A DNA stretch of 64,000 bases from Porticoccaceae bacterium (lineage in GTDB: Bacteria; Pseudomonadota; Gammaproteobacteria; Pseudomonadales; Porticoccaceae): assembly GCA_029248755.1 (NCBI GenBank), contig JAQWIR010000026.1, positions 1-64,000 on the forward strand. The letters are read 5' to 3'. The position numbers and the translations under genes are program-made. A model generated the notes under the pieces. That model did no database searches. It was not told where the DNA came from and saw only the letters and a list, made by a program, of their open reading frames with translations. Every line of letters starts with the position of its first letter. Positions within the stretch are counted from its first letter, which is position 1. Below, piece after piece: positions 21,679 through 31,626 of the stretch.

Positions 21679-22559
21679 AGGCAACCCTAGTGCTCTGCTT
21701 GATGAAAGTTATCTCTCGGTTGCCCTTAGGTGTAGCTAGATACTTTGGTCGACTCATGGGCGCTGGGATGGCGGTCTTAGGTGCCAAGCCCTTCAAAGTT
21801 ACTCAATGCAATCTCGCTGTTTGTTATCCCGATCAAGACCCATCAAATAACCACCGGTTGGCCAACAAAAGAATGCGCCATTTGGGTCAGGCTTTTTTTG
21901 AAACGCCAGTATTATGGCGCAGATCATCTCCTTGGCTGCAAAGTCACATTATTGCTGTAGAGGGTGAGTCCCATCTTAAAGAGGCCATAGCTAATGACCG
22001 GGGGACGGTTTTATTAATCCCCCACCTGGGGAATTGGGAGGTTATTGGCCTTTGGGTTGCCGCGCAAACCAAAATGACGTCGCTTTTTCAGCCGCCTAAG
22101 ATGCCAGCATTTGGAGAGTGGATAAAGCGTTCGCGAGAAAAAACCGGTGCTAATTTAGTACCTACCAATGTCAGTGGCGTTGCAGCTTTACTTAAGGCAC
22201 TAAAGAGAGGCGAGACAGTGGCCATTTTGCCCGATCAGCAACCTCCAAAAACGAGCGGAGATTTTGCACCCCTGTTTGGCGCACAAGCTTTAACCATGAC
22301 ATTGACGCATAATTTACTTAAGCGCTCTGATAGTCAGGCTATCTTCTGTTGTGCACTGCGGGAGAAAGGCGGCTGGCGGTTACATTTTGTTCCAGCAGAT
22401 CAGGCTATTTATAGTGATAATCAGGCAGATAGTTTGGCCTCTATGAATGCTAGCATTGAGTCCATTGTCGCCAAGGCACCTGAACAGTATCAATGGGAAT
22501 ATAAGCGTTTTCGTGCACAGCCCGATGGTAGTCCCGCGATCTATAATTCAGGGGTGTAA
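21675..22559 (+). CDS. LpxL/HtrB-like lipid A biosynthesis acyltransferase
   Basis: Likely late lipid A or related phospholipid acyltransferase of the LPLAT superfamily. The 294 residues show the N-terminal hydrophobic LPLGVARYFGRLMGAGMAVLG, the conserved fatty-acylation block LIPHLGNWEVIGL and a downstream LPDQQPP block, as in LpxL/LpxM homologues. The acyl donor and acceptor cannot be told from sequence. It is translationally coupled to galU, and ubiC begins three bases after its stop. Confidence 0.82.
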   Translation: MKATLVLCLMKVISRLPLGVARYFGRLMGAGMAVLGAKPFKVTQCNLAVCYPDQDPSNNHRLANKRMRHLGQAFFETPVLWRRSSPWLQSHIIAVEGESHLKEAIANDRGTVLLIPHLGNWEVIGLWVAAQTKMTSLFQPPKMPAFGEWIKRSREKTGANLVPTNVSGVAALLKALKRGETVAILPDQQPPKTSGDFAPLFGAQALTMTLTHNLLKRSDSQAIFCCALREKGGWRLHFVPADQAIYSDNQADSLASMNASIESIVAKAPEQYQWEYKRFRAQPDGSPAIYNSGV

Positions 22560-22562
22560 GCC

Positions 22563-23129
22563 TTGGTTTTAGAACATATTCATCCCTTGAGCATTATCGA
22601 GCCTACTTGGCGATCAATGCTATCAAAAGCAGACCCCAGAGTACCAAACGTTTGGCGCGATTGGCTCTCAGATTCCGGTTCCCTAACCGAAAGATTACTT
22701 GATTTGAGTAGAGGCGATCTTAAGGTGAGAGTGTTACGCCAAAACTTAGAGGTGCCTAGATTTTCAGAGCGGCAATTATTGGATTTAAGCGATAGGCGTA
22801 GGGCTATGGTTCGCGAGGTTATTCTTTATGGTAGTGGCAAGCCTTGGGTATTTGCGCGTAGCATTCTCCCGCTGCCAACCTTAACCGGTAGACTAAAAAA
22901 ACTCAGACAATTGAGCGACCAACCCCTTGGCGAACTTTTATTTAACGACCCAACTATGCGTCGAGAGCCGGTTCAGTATGCTTGCTTTGACTCAGGTAAT
23001 AAGACACTACCAAGCTCAGCTCTAAGCGCGGGTAAAGAAAACTGGGGAAGACGGTCCGTTTTTAAGTTAGATAATAAGCCACTGCTAGTGGCGGAAGTTT
23101 TTTTAACAGACTTCAACCCTTATAATTAA
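22563..23129 (+). CDS. ubiC: Chorismate pyruvate-lyase
   Basis: Converts chorismate to 4-hydroxybenzoate plus pyruvate, the first ubiquinone step. The 188-residue protein matches UbiC in size and layout: LTERLL near residue 40, VLRQ, REVILYGSGKPWVFARSILP, a LGELLF block and a C-terminal WGRRSVFKLDNKPLLVAEVFL. It starts with TTG (22563); the next methionine would remove conserved sequence. ubiA follows directly, the standard ubiCA pair. Confidence 0.93.
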   Translation: MVLEHIHPLSIIEPTWRSMLSKADPRVPNVWRDWLSDSGSLTERLLDLSRGDLKVRVLRQNLEVPRFSERQLLDLSDRRRAMVREVILYGSGKPWVFARSILPLPTLTGRLKKLRQLSDQPLGELLFNDPTMRREPVQYACFDSGNKTLPSSALSAGKENWGRRSVFKLDNKPLLVAEVFLTDFNPYN

Positions 23130-23155
23130 GAGACTATAGGCTTGAGTGACAACAC

Positions 23156-24022
23156 ATGAAATACATAGAGGCGTTTAGACAAAACCCTTGGGTGCGTCTA
23201 ATGCGATTTGATAAGCCTATTGGCGTATATCTTTTACTATGGCCAACCTATTGGGGCTTATGGTTCGCCTCTAATGGCCAACCGGCAGTGAAAAATTTCC
23301 TGATATTTACGGGTGGCGTATTCGTCATGCGAGCTGCTGGCTGTGTGATTAATGACTACGCTGATCGTCATGTGGATGGGAGTGTCGATAGAACTAAACA
23401 TAGACCCATACCGGCCGGTGAGATTTCACCTAGAAATGCCTTACTTGTTTTTTTACTACTGCTGACAAGCGCCCTAGTATTAGTATTGCAAACCAATCCT
23501 TTAACATTAATGCTTGCGGTGGTTGGAATGCTGCTAGCGGCTACCTATCCCTTTTTAAAGCGCCTAACTCATTTGCCACAGCTTGGGCTTGGAATGGCCT
23601 GGGCCTGGGCGGTGCCAATGGCGTTCGCAGCAGAGCAACAAGCATTGCCAGCGGGACTATGGTTAATTTCTGCGGCCATTGTTGTTTGGACCATCGCCTT
23701 TGATACCTATTACGCTATGCTAGACCGTGAAGATGATTTAAAAATAGGCATCAAATCGACAGCAATATTGTTTGGCAAGCAGGATCTATTGATCATTGCT
23801 ATTCTACAAATATTGGCTCTAGTTTTGCTGGCTATAGCGGGCAATTATTTTAATCGCGGCTGGATTTATGGCTTAAGCTTAATGGTTGCTGCAGGCTATT
23901 TTGTTACTCAGCACCTTCAGGCAAGAACACGCAAATCCGAGGGTTATTTGAGGGCATTTCTAAATAATCACCGGGTTGGAATGGTAATATTTATCGGATT
24001 AGCTCTCGATTATAATTTGTAG
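23156..24022 (+). CDS. ubiA: 4-hydroxybenzoate polyprenyltransferase
   Basis: Integral membrane prenyltransferase that attaches the polyprenyl tail to 4-hydroxybenzoate. The 288-residue protein has about eight membrane helices and the two aspartate motifs that bind prenyl diphosphate through Mg: NDYADRHVDGSVDRTKHRP (about 68-86) and YYAMLDREDDLKIGIKS (about 187-203). It follows ubiC by 26 bases and converges tail to tail with yaaA, two bases apart. Confidence 0.96.
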   Translation: MKYIEAFRQNPWVRLMRFDKPIGVYLLLWPTYWGLWFASNGQPAVKNFLIFTGGVFVMRAAGCVINDYADRHVDGSVDRTKHRPIPAGEISPRNALLVFLLLLTSALVLVLQTNPLTLMLAVVGMLLAATYPFLKRLTHLPQLGLGMAWAWAVPMAFAAEQQALPAGLWLISAAIVVWTIAFDTYYAMLDREDDLKIGIKSTAILFGKQDLLIIAILQILALVLLAIAGNYFNRGWIYGLSLMVAAGYFVTQHLQARTRKSEGYLRAFLNNHRVGMVIFIGLALDYNL

Positions 24023-24024
24023 TA

Positions 24025-24801
24025 CTAGGATTCAGCTCGGCAAAAAACCCACTTATTGCCCTCGCTCATGGCCGAATTAAAGCTATACCCAGCAACATTA
24101 AACGTTTTTAACTGTTCAGCATCAGTAATTTTATTTTTGATGATAAATGCACTCATTAGGCCGCGAGCCCGTTTGGCAAAAAAGCTAACTATTTTATATT
24201 TATCGCCTTTTTGATCCATAAATACTGGTGTGATCACGTCTGCTTGCAGGTTTTTTGGTTGGACAGATTTAAAATATTCATTCGAGGCCAAATTAATCAA
24301 TACTGATTTGGGCGAGACTGAGAGCAGTTTGTTGAGCTGATTGGTAATAATTTCACCCCAAAATTGGTACAAATTGACCCCTCGTTCATTGGCAAATTTA
24401 GTGCCCATTTCTAATCGATAAGGCTGCATTAAATCAAGCGGGCGTAGCACGCCATAAAGCCCAGACAGAATGCGCAAATTATCTTGCGCCCAGTTAAGTT
24501 CATCGGTGCTCATATGTTCAGCATCTAGACCCTGATAGACATCCCCTTTAAACGCCAAGATCGCCTGTTTGGCATTATCGGTAGAAAAGGGCGTTTGCCA
24601 CTCCTGAAATCGCTCATAATTTAAAGCGCCCAATTTATCGCTTAAGCCCATCAGTGAGCAAATATCGTCGGGCGACAATAGACGCAAGTCATTGAGAAGC
24701 TGTTCAGAATGCTCCAAAAGAAGTGGCTGAGTGAATTCCTGAGTATCAGTTAGTTGGCTGTAATCTAATTTTTTAGCTGGAGAAATAATAGTCAGCATCA
24801 T
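24025..24801 (-). CDS. yaaA: Peroxide stress protein YaaA (UPF0246)
   Basis: DUF328 family protein that in E. coli lowers free iron during hydrogen peroxide stress. The 258-residue protein contains the family's N-terminal ISPAKKLDY, AILAFKGDVYQGL, LRILSGLYGVLRPLDLMQPYRLEMGT, NLASNEYFKSV and the C-terminal FNSAMSEGNKWVFCR. The 173-base gap upstream is shared with the divergent TRAP genes. Confidence 0.93.
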   Translation of the reverse strand: MMLTIISPAKKLDYSQLTDTQEFTQPLLLEHSEQLLNDLRLLSPDDICSLMGLSDKLGALNYERFQEWQTPFSTDNAKQAILAFKGDVYQGLDAEHMSTDELNWAQDNLRILSGLYGVLRPLDLMQPYRLEMGTKFANERGVNLYQFWGEIITNQLNKLLSVSPKSVLINLASNEYFKSVQPKNLQADVITPVFMDQKGDKYKIVSFFAKRARGLMSAFIIKNKITDAEQLKTFNVAGYSFNSAMSEGNKWVFCRAES

Positions 24802-24974
24802 AATGACAATCGCCCTGTTGTTAATTACATAAAATATTTAATCTATTTTACTGCAAAAACCTATTTTTGGTCTTGTCTTAAAATATAAGCCCATTTTAAG
24901 CCAATCTCATCACAAAATTACAATCAATTTGTTCTGGGTGCAGAAGATGCTCAATAATCAGGTAGAATGGCCTG

Positions 24975-25511
24975 ATGATCTTATTATCAAAAATTGCAAA
25001 GTGGATAAATCAGCTCAATTATAGAATGGGTCAGATGATTTCTTGGCTAACCCTAATGTTGGTTGCTTTAGTCATCATCGTGGTGCTCTCTAGATATCTG
25101 TTGGGTATAGGTTCTATCGCTATTCAGGAATCGGTAACCTATGTGCATGCAGTTATATTTATGTTGGGCTTGGCCTTTACATTGCAACGAGATGGGCATG
25201 TGCGGGTGGATATCTTCTACCGTGAATTTTCAGCGCGGCGCAAGGCTAAAGTAGACTTAATAGGGGCGGTTATATTTCTTTTGCCATTTTGCGGGTTAAT
25301 TTTTTTTAGTAGCTGGGACTATGTGATCGCTAGCTGGTCAATCAGAGAGACCTCGTCGGAAGTCGGAGGCATAGCGGCCGTTTATTTGCTTAAAACACTA
25401 ATGCTATTTATGCCAATTACCTTGGCACTTCAGGGGTTAGCGCGAATTATAGAGAGTGTTTTAGTGCTGAAAGTGAAAAGTGGCAGTATGGAGAGCGGCT
25501 CTAATGGCTGA
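24975..25511 (+). CDS. TRAP transporter small permease (DctQ family)
   Basis: Four-helix small membrane subunit of a tripartite ATP-independent periplasmic transporter. The 178 residues show the typical early segment WLTLMLVALVIIVVLSRYLLG, the QESVTYVHAVIFMLGLAFTLQRDGHVRVDIF block and two further hydrophobic helices. It overlaps the large permease by 8 bases. No periplasmic binding protein (DctP) gene is adjacent, so the substrate cannot be inferred. Confidence 0.9.
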   Translation: MILLSKIAKWINQLNYRMGQMISWLTLMLVALVIIVVLSRYLLGIGSIAIQESVTYVHAVIFMLGLAFTLQRDGHVRVDIFYREFSARRKAKVDLIGAVIFLLPFCGLIFFSSWDYVIASWSIRETSSEVGGIAAVYLLKTLMLFMPITLALQGLARIIESVLVLKVKSGSMESGSNG

Positions 25512-26877
25512 ATGGATTCCCTTTATAATGTTTTTAACGGTCTGCCTGGTTTTAATGGCAGGCTATCCCGTAGCTTTTTCACTGGCAGGCACGGCGTTAT
25601 TATTCGCTTTTGTGGGTATGCTGTCAGGACATTTTGATCCGGCATACTTACAGGCATTACCCAACCGATTATTTGGCATTATGCAAAATGGCACCTTAAT
25701 TGCGGTGCCATTGTTTGTATTGATGGGAATAATGCTAGAAAAATCTCGCTTGGCAGAGGATTTGTTAGGCAGTATGGCCGCGTTGTTTGGCAGGTTTCGC
25801 AGTGGGCTAGGCGTTTCGGTTGTTTTAGTTGGTGCGCTATTAGCCGCCAGCACCGGCATCGTTGGCGCCACAGTAGTTACTATGGGTCTGATGTCGTTAC
25901 CTATCATGTTGAAAAGAGGCTATTCCTCCTCACAGGCTACAGGCATTATTGCCGCCACCGGAACGCTGGGGCAAATTATTCCGCCCTCTATCGCCCTAGT
26001 TCTTTTAGGTGATACTTTGTCCAGTGCCTATCAGCAGGCCCAGCTGAATATGGGAATATTTACCCCGAAAACAGTTTCAATTGGCGATCTATTTGTGGGC
26101 GCAATTGTTCCGGGCCTAATACTCGTCATTTTTTATATCAGTTATGTGGTCTTAGTGGCGCGACCTAAATTAGCAGTGCCTCAAGCTCAAATAGACAGCA
26201 AAGAAAAAGTACAGCTTTTAAAGCTCCTTCAAGATTTACTGCCACCGATTTGCTTAATTATTGCGGTGTTAGGATCAATTCTTGCCGGTGCAGCTACACC
26301 GACAGAGGCGGCCGGAGTAGGGGCCTTTGGTGCTATTTTGTTGGCCGCAGTTAAGGGGCGATTAAGTTTATCTAGGTTGCGCGAAGTGACGCAAGGCACA
26401 GCAGAAGTCACCTCAATGGTGTTTTTAATTTTGATCGGTGCCGCGGTGTTTTCTTTAGTATTTCGTGGCTTTGGGGGCGAAGAAATTGTAGAACAATTTT
26501 TTGCAAACCTTCCCGGCGGCGTCGTAACGGCCACAGTTTTGGTCATGTTAGTTATTTTCTTGCTGGGTTTTATCCTAGATTTTATTGAGATTACCTTTGT
26601 TGTTGTGCCGATTGTTGGCCCAGTACTTTTAGCTATGGGGCTAGATCCAATTTGGCTAGGAGTGATGATAGCGATTAATTTACAAACCTCGTTTTTAACA
26701 CCGCCATTTGGTTTTGCGCTATTTTATTTGCGCGGTGTAGCGCCGGCTTCAGTAGAAACAGCGGCCATGTATCGCGGAGTAATTCCATTTATCTTTATGC
26801 AACTAGTATTAATGATAATGTTGGCGATTTGGCCGCAGATAGCAACATGGCTTCCGGAGTTGGTTTACGGGCGCTAG
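25504..26877 (+). CDS. TRAP transporter large permease (DctM family)
   Basis: Channel subunit for sodium-coupled uptake of an organic acid or similar solute. The 457 residues (start ATG 25504, inside the end of dctQ) are almost entirely hydrophobic helices with typical DctM blocks: PLFVLMGIMLEKSRLAEDLL, ASTGIVGATVVTMGLMSLPIML, AATGTLGQIIPPSIALVLLG, AGAATPTEAAGVGAFGA and NLQTSFLTPPFGFALFYLRG. It converges on a hydrolase gene; the two stop codons sit in a small palindrome. Confidence 0.94.
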   Translation: MAEWIPFIMFLTVCLVLMAGYPVAFSLAGTALLFAFVGMLSGHFDPAYLQALPNRLFGIMQNGTLIAVPLFVLMGIMLEKSRLAEDLLGSMAALFGRFRSGLGVSVVLVGALLAASTGIVGATVVTMGLMSLPIMLKRGYSSSQATGIIAATGTLGQIIPPSIALVLLGDTLSSAYQQAQLNMGIFTPKTVSIGDLFVGAIVPGLILVIFYISYVVLVARPKLAVPQAQIDSKEKVQLLKLLQDLLPPICLIIAVLGSILAGAATPTEAAGVGAFGAILLAAVKGRLSLSRLREVTQGTAEVTSMVFLILIGAAVFSLVFRGFGGEEIVEQFFANLPGGVVTATVLVMLVIFLLGFILDFIEITFVVVPIVGPVLLAMGLDPIWLGVMIAINLQTSFLTPPFGFALFYLRGVAPASVETAAMYRGVIPFIFMQLVLMIMLAIWPQIATWLPELVYGR

Positions 26878-26880
26878 AGG

Positions 26881-27831
26881 CTAGCGACTCAGGTCGATGG
26901 CATCAAAAATTTCATCCCTAAGGCCTTGAATTTCATTAGCCATATGATGGTTTGCATCTTGAATAGTCTTGCATTTCATATTGGGTAGTTTGTGGCTGAA
27001 CATTTTAAGATTGTATTTCCAGTCCAATGTTTTATCCCCATCGCCCTGAATAATATTCACTGAAAAATCGTTGCCGCTGCAAGCTTCAAACTGCCGCGCC
27101 CATTTGTCAGCGGCCACAAACCACGGCAATGGCATTACTTTAGGCTGCAAAATATCCCTTTGCCTAATAAAAGCAGAAAATTCGGCATCCTCAGAATTAT
27201 GCCCAAAGCGCCGAATTAATGACTTACGAAAAAAACCTACAAAAGGTATCAGATGACGATTAAACCACCAGCCCTTGGGGTGAAGTAATGGGGCAAGCAG
27301 ATTGAGAGATTTAAATGGATACTCGATAGCCTGATTAGCATCTAACAAATGTTTCAATAAAATAGCACCCCCAGTACTCTGGCCTAGGCCATGGAAAGGG
27401 GCGGTAAATTGTTCTGCACACAACACCAGTACGGCCTCAAGCACTTGGGTATAGTCAGAAAAGTCCTCTATAAAAGCGCGCTCACCGTCAGAAAGGCCAT
27501 GCCCGGGAAGATCAAAGCACACCACGGTTAAATTTTGTGCCAGTAAGTTTTGTATCAGATGGCCATAAAGCCCCAGATTATCCAGATAACCATGAACAAT
27601 TATTGCAGTTCCCATAGATTTCTTTGGCGCCCAGGCAGCAGCAAAAATTGATTGCTGATTACGCGCTATTGTGCCGCAGTAAAGGCTTAATTCAGAACTA
27701 GGATTTGGCAATTTATACAATGATAAGTATGAATTTAGCCAATCAACTTGCGATGATGAGTCAGTGATTTTAGAAAAAACGGGTAGGTTTTTTTTAATCT
27801 GTGGAAGAGACTGTAGATCGAATTTGGTCAT
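26881..27831 (-). CDS. Alpha/beta hydrolase (lysophospholipase-like)
   Basis: Serine hydrolase of unknown substrate, most like monoacylglycerol lipase/lysophospholipase PldB-type proteins. The 316 residues show the strand-loop IIVHGYLDNLGLYGHL (oxyanion region), FDLPGHGLSDGE, the nucleophile elbow GLGQSTGGAILL (Ser in GQSTG) and a likely catalytic histidine near DANHHMANE at the C-terminus; the acid may be in QGDGDKTLDW. No signal peptide is visible. It stands alone between the TRAP permease and exbD. Confidence 0.85.
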   Translation of the reverse strand: MTKFDLQSLPQIKKNLPVFSKITDSSSQVDWLNSYLSLYKLPNPSSELSLYCGTIARNQQSIFAAAWAPKKSMGTAIIVHGYLDNLGLYGHLIQNLLAQNLTVVCFDLPGHGLSDGERAFIEDFSDYTQVLEAVLVLCAEQFTAPFHGLGQSTGGAILLKHLLDANQAIEYPFKSLNLLAPLLHPKGWWFNRHLIPFVGFFRKSLIRRFGHNSEDAEFSAFIRQRDILQPKVMPLPWFVAADKWARQFEACSGNDFSVNIIQGDGDKTLDWKYNLKMFSHKLPNMKCKTIQDANHHMANEIQGLRDEIFDAIDLSR

Positions 27832-27962
27832 ACATTGCCCTGATTGACTAGTATTGATTATGATCCTTTGCTTAAACGCATAATCTCATAGCCACACTTA
27901 AAAGCAAGGCTTTAGGGAATACACAAGAAGAGAATACCTATTCGCCTAGAACAGCGACAGGG

Positions 27963-28367
27963 TTACTCAGTAGATAGAGAAATATCGTAGACGCCCGCTT
28001 CTCTAGCCTGGTCAGAAATCATTACAAAGACTTCAGTTTTGGCTTTCGGGTGGGAATTAATCACCACTTTTGCTTCAGGCTTTTCAGCGTGCAAGCGCTC
28101 AACATTGGCTCGTACTGAGCGAATATCGATACGACGACCTTCGAGCATGATTTCATTGCTCTCGGAAATACGAAATACGATATTAGTGTTAGCTGAATCG
28201 GGTGGCGGTTGATCTGTGGTGGGCGGACGATCAACATTTAAGCCAGTTTCGTTGACGAACGAGGCAGTAACAATAAAGAAAATTAGCATGATAAAAACCA
28301 CATCCAACATCGGTGTTAGATCGATTTGAGAATCATCTTCTCCCTTGCGTCTTTTTCCTAAAGCCAT
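27963..28367 (-). CDS. ExbD/TolR-family biopolymer transport protein
   Basis: Single-pass protein of the proton-driven ExbB-ExbD motor. The 134-residue protein has a charged cytoplasmic start (ALGKRRKGEDDSQ), then the family membrane segment IDLTPMLDVVFIMLIFFIVT with the essential aspartate, and a periplasmic domain ending ARQAGV-type sequence (QAREAGVYDISLSTE). No exbB or tonB gene is adjacent, which is unusual. It is transcribed away from mutM. Confidence 0.92.
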   Translation of the reverse strand: MALGKRRKGEDDSQIDLTPMLDVVFIMLIFFIVTASFVNETGLNVDRPPTTDQPPPDSANTNIVFRISESNEIMLEGRRIDIRSVRANVERLHAEKPEAKVVINSHPKAKTEVFVMISDQAREAGVYDISLSTE

Positions 28368-28523
28368 TTTTGTTCAAGCCTCTGTGGGTCAGTCTTTAGC
28401 CTGACGAGGATTCTACTGTAATTTAAAAAAAATACTAGTCATTCCTGTGTGAAGGTTGCTTATTTTCTGTGCTATTCTTGCCCTTTTAGCCACCTTAGCT
28501 CACTTTCAGTGACAGTAAATAAT

Positions 28524-29330
28524 ATGCCTGAATTGCCAGAAGTAGAAACCACTCTTAGAGGAATAGCCCCCTATATAGAGGATCAAAAAATTACTAATTT
28601 AACGGTTCGCCAACCCAGTTTACGCTGGCCAGTCACCGAAAATATTCAGGATATTGTGCGCGGACAATACATTCAAAAGTTAACCCGCCGTGCGAAATAC
28701 ATAATACTGGGACTTGAAAAAGGGTCGATACTAATTCATCTAGGAATGAGTGGTAGCCTGCGTATAGCTGAGCCTTCAAGCCAGTGGCGCAAACATGATC
28801 ATATCGAAATGCAGCTCAATAACCAGCAAGCACTGCGCTACCATGACCCTCGTCGATTTGGTTGCTGGCTATGGTCGCCTGCGGAACACGAACAGCTCAG
28901 AAACCTTGGGCCAGAACCCTTATCTAGTGAATTTGATGGCGATCGTTTATATGCAGTTTCGCGCCATCGAAAAATAGCGGTTAAGCCGTTTATTATGACC
29001 AACTCAGTGGTTGTGGGAGTGGGCAATATCTATGCAACAGAGGCACTTTTTCGCAGTGGCATTCGGCCTAACCGAGCGGCCTGCAATATTTCAAAAAAGC
29101 GCTACAGTTTGCTGGCGAAAAATATTAAAAAAGTATTGGCAGCGGCCATTGACCAGGGAGGCACAACATTGCGTGATTTTGTAAACAGTGATGGACAGCC
29201 GGGTTATTTTCAGCAATCTCTAGATGTTTATGGTCGAGGAGGCGAATCTTGTAACCGGTGTAATACCACACTAAAAGAGCTTAGGTTAGGACAGCGAAGC
29301 TCAGTCTTTTGCCCTGCGTGCCAAACCTGA
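28524..29330 (+). CDS. mutM: Formamidopyrimidine-DNA glycosylase (Fpg)
   Basis: Base-excision repair enzyme for 8-oxoguanine. The mature N-terminus [12 protein letters not shown] supplies the catalytic proline and glutamate, so the ATG at 28524 must be the start although the frame is open from 28449. The 268 residues include HDHIEMQL-type recognition, [17 protein letters not shown] (H2TH domain) and the C-terminal zinc finger with four cysteines (CNRC and CPAC). It converges on coaD, 10 bases away. Confidence 0.97.
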   Translation: MPELPEVETTLRGIAPYIEDQKITNLTVRQPSLRWPVTENIQDIVRGQYIQKLTRRAKYIILGLEKGSILIHLGMSGSLRIAEPSSQWRKHDHIEMQLNNQQALRYHDPRRFGCWLWSPAEHEQLRNLGPEPLSSEFDGDRLYAVSRHRKIAVKPFIMTNSVVVGVGNIYATEALFRSGIRPNRAACNISKKRYSLLAKNIKKVLAAAIDQGGTTLRDFVNSDGQPGYFQQSLDVYGRGGESCNRCNTTLKELRLGQRSSVFCPACQT

Positions 29331-29340
29331 TCTTATCAAT

Positions 29341-29835
<495 letters not shown>

Positions 29836-29862
29836 CTACCTGCTAAAGTAAGAAATCGCATT

Positions 29863-30462
29863 CTACTTAATTAAATCACTTTGCTCAACGTATGTAAAAA
29901 GGCAAAAACGTACATGACCAGCTGTTTTATCTTTTAATAGTTGCCAGCTCACAGGCACAGAAAGGTGTTCTGATAGAGGAAGCTCACAGTAAATAAGAGC
30001 ATTGGGTGCTAGCCAAAGACCATCAGTAAGTAGCTGGGCTATCTGAGCATGAATCTTTTGATCAAATGGAGGGTCTAAAAAAACCACATCATATTGAGTG
30101 CTCGACTTTTTAGCACTTAAAAATCCCTGTGTATTTGAGGCAATAACCTTAAGATTATCGGCTTCAAGTATTGTTTTATTGGAGGTTAATTGGCTAACAA
30201 CAACGGGGTTATTTTCCAGTGCGGTGCAGAGCTTCGCCCCCCTAGATAGCGCCTCAAAACACAGGGCTCCGGAACCAGCAAACAAGTCAAGGCACTTGGC
30301 GCCCTCTATACGAGGCGCTAGCCAATTAAATAAGGTTTCTCTAATTCGGCTTCCGGTTGGGCGCAATCCATCAGACGCTGTGAATTTTAGCGGGCGACTT
30401 CGCCATTTTCCGCCAATAATTCGAACCGACTCGGGTGCTTGGGGGGTTACTTTTCTTGCCAA
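29863..30462 (-). CDS. rsmD: 16S rRNA (guanine-966 N2)-methyltransferase
   Basis: SAM-dependent methyltransferase acting on 16S rRNA. The 199-residue protein has the RsmD start RIIGGKWRSRPLKF, the RPTGSRIRETLFNWL block, SAM-binding DLFAGSGALCFEALSRGA and the catalytic FLDPPF. The start is TTG at 30462, supported by a GAGG-type Shine-Dalgarno a few bases upstream. It is divergent from ftsY, as in E. coli. Confidence 0.95.
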   Translation of the reverse strand: MARKVTPQAPESVRIIGGKWRSRPLKFTASDGLRPTGSRIRETLFNWLAPRIEGAKCLDLFAGSGALCFEALSRGAKLCTALENNPVVVSQLTSNKTILEADNLKVIASNTQGFLSAKKSSTQYDVVFLDPPFDQKIHAQIAQLLTDGLWLAPNALIYCELPLSEHLSVPVSWQLLKDKTAGHVRFCLFTYVEQSDLIK

Positions 30463-30585
30463 TGGAAGGCCTCTCCCAGTGTAATAATTAAGCCCATTTT
30501 TATGGGACTGCCGTCAGTGATAGGATACACTACATAGTAGCTACTCTGTAAACCCACTTTTTTGTCATTGGAGTTTTTTGAAGCA

Positions 30586-31623
30586 ATGGAGCAACCACAG
30601 AAAAAGTCTTTTTTTGATCGCTTTAAGCGCAATCATTCAGACGCAGAAATTAACAGTCCCTCTGAAAGTGCAGATCATTTCAATTCTAGCGAGAAAAAAA
30701 CAACTCAGAACTTTATGGGCCGAATGCGTAAAGCGCTGTCTCGAACCAGCAGTGGCTTTGGTAGCCTATTTCTCGGTAAAAAAGTAATCGATGCAGAGAT
30801 ATTAGAGGAGCTTGAAACACTATTATTGGTAGCAGATGTAGGCATTGAAGTTACTGATTCCATTATTAAGGAGCTTACCGATCAGGCAAATCGAAATCAG
30901 CTGCAAGATGGTGCAGCGCTTCATTTGGCCCTAAAAAAATTACTGCACAATAAATTACAGCCCTGTGAAATGACGCTATCGATAGAATCAGACAAGGGGC
31001 CCTTTGTCATATTGGTTGTGGGAGTCAATGGTGTGGGTAAAACCACTACCATAGGAAAAATAGCCAATCGTTTAAAACAGCAGGGCAAATCAGTACTGTT
31101 GGCCGCAGGCGACACCTTTAGGGCTGCCGCTGTCGAGCAGCTGCAGGCCTGGGGAGAGCGCAATAATGTGCAGGTTATAGCTCAGCATTCAGGTGCAGAC
31201 AGTGCTTCTGTTATTTTTGATGCGGTTCAAGCGGCTAAAAGTCGCGGTATTGATGTAGTGCTTGCGGACACAGCCGGAAGACTGCATAACAAAAGCAATC
31301 TTATGGAGGAATTAGAAAAAGTTAAACGCGTTGCGGGCAAGCTAGATAGTGAGGCGCCTCATGAAGTGTTATTAGTTCTAGATGCAGGCACAGGGCAAAA
31401 TGCCGTTGCTCAAATGTCACAGTTTAATCAATCAGTAGGGGTTTCTGGTATAGCCCTAACTAAATTAGATGGCACAGCCAAAGGCGGTGTTATTTTTGCG
31501 CTAGCCGAACAGTTTGCAACACCTATTCGCTTTATAGGAGTGGGTGAGGGCCAAGATGATCTTCAGTCTTTTGTAGCCAGTGATTTTATTGAAGCACTCA
31601 TGGGTTCTGAGCAAGGTGAATAA
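30586..31623 (+). CDS. ftsY: Signal recognition particle receptor FtsY
   Basis: SRP receptor GTPase for co-translational membrane targeting. The 345 residues (ATG 30586; a TTG at 30562 would add eight) comprise a short charged A-region, the helical N domain and the G domain with GVNGVGKTTTIGKIA, DTAGRLHNKSNLMEEL and TKLDGTAKGGV. The acidic A-region is shorter than in E. coli. It starts the ftsY-ftsE-ftsX run, leaving three bases before ftsE. Confidence 0.97.
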   Translation: MEQPQKKSFFDRFKRNHSDAEINSPSESADHFNSSEKKTTQNFMGRMRKALSRTSSGFGSLFLGKKVIDAEILEELETLLLVADVGIEVTDSIIKELTDQANRNQLQDGAALHLALKKLLHNKLQPCEMTLSIESDKGPFVILVVGVNGVGKTTTIGKIANRLKQQGKSVLLAAGDTFRAAAVEQLQAWGERNNVQVIAQHSGADSASVIFDAVQAAKSRGIDVVLADTAGRLHNKSNLMEELEKVKRVAGKLDSEAPHEVLLVLDAGTGQNAVAQMSQFNQSVGVSGIALTKLDGTAKGGVIFALAEQFATPIRFIGVGEGQDDLQSFVASDFIEALMGSEQGE

Positions 31624-31626
31624 GCC

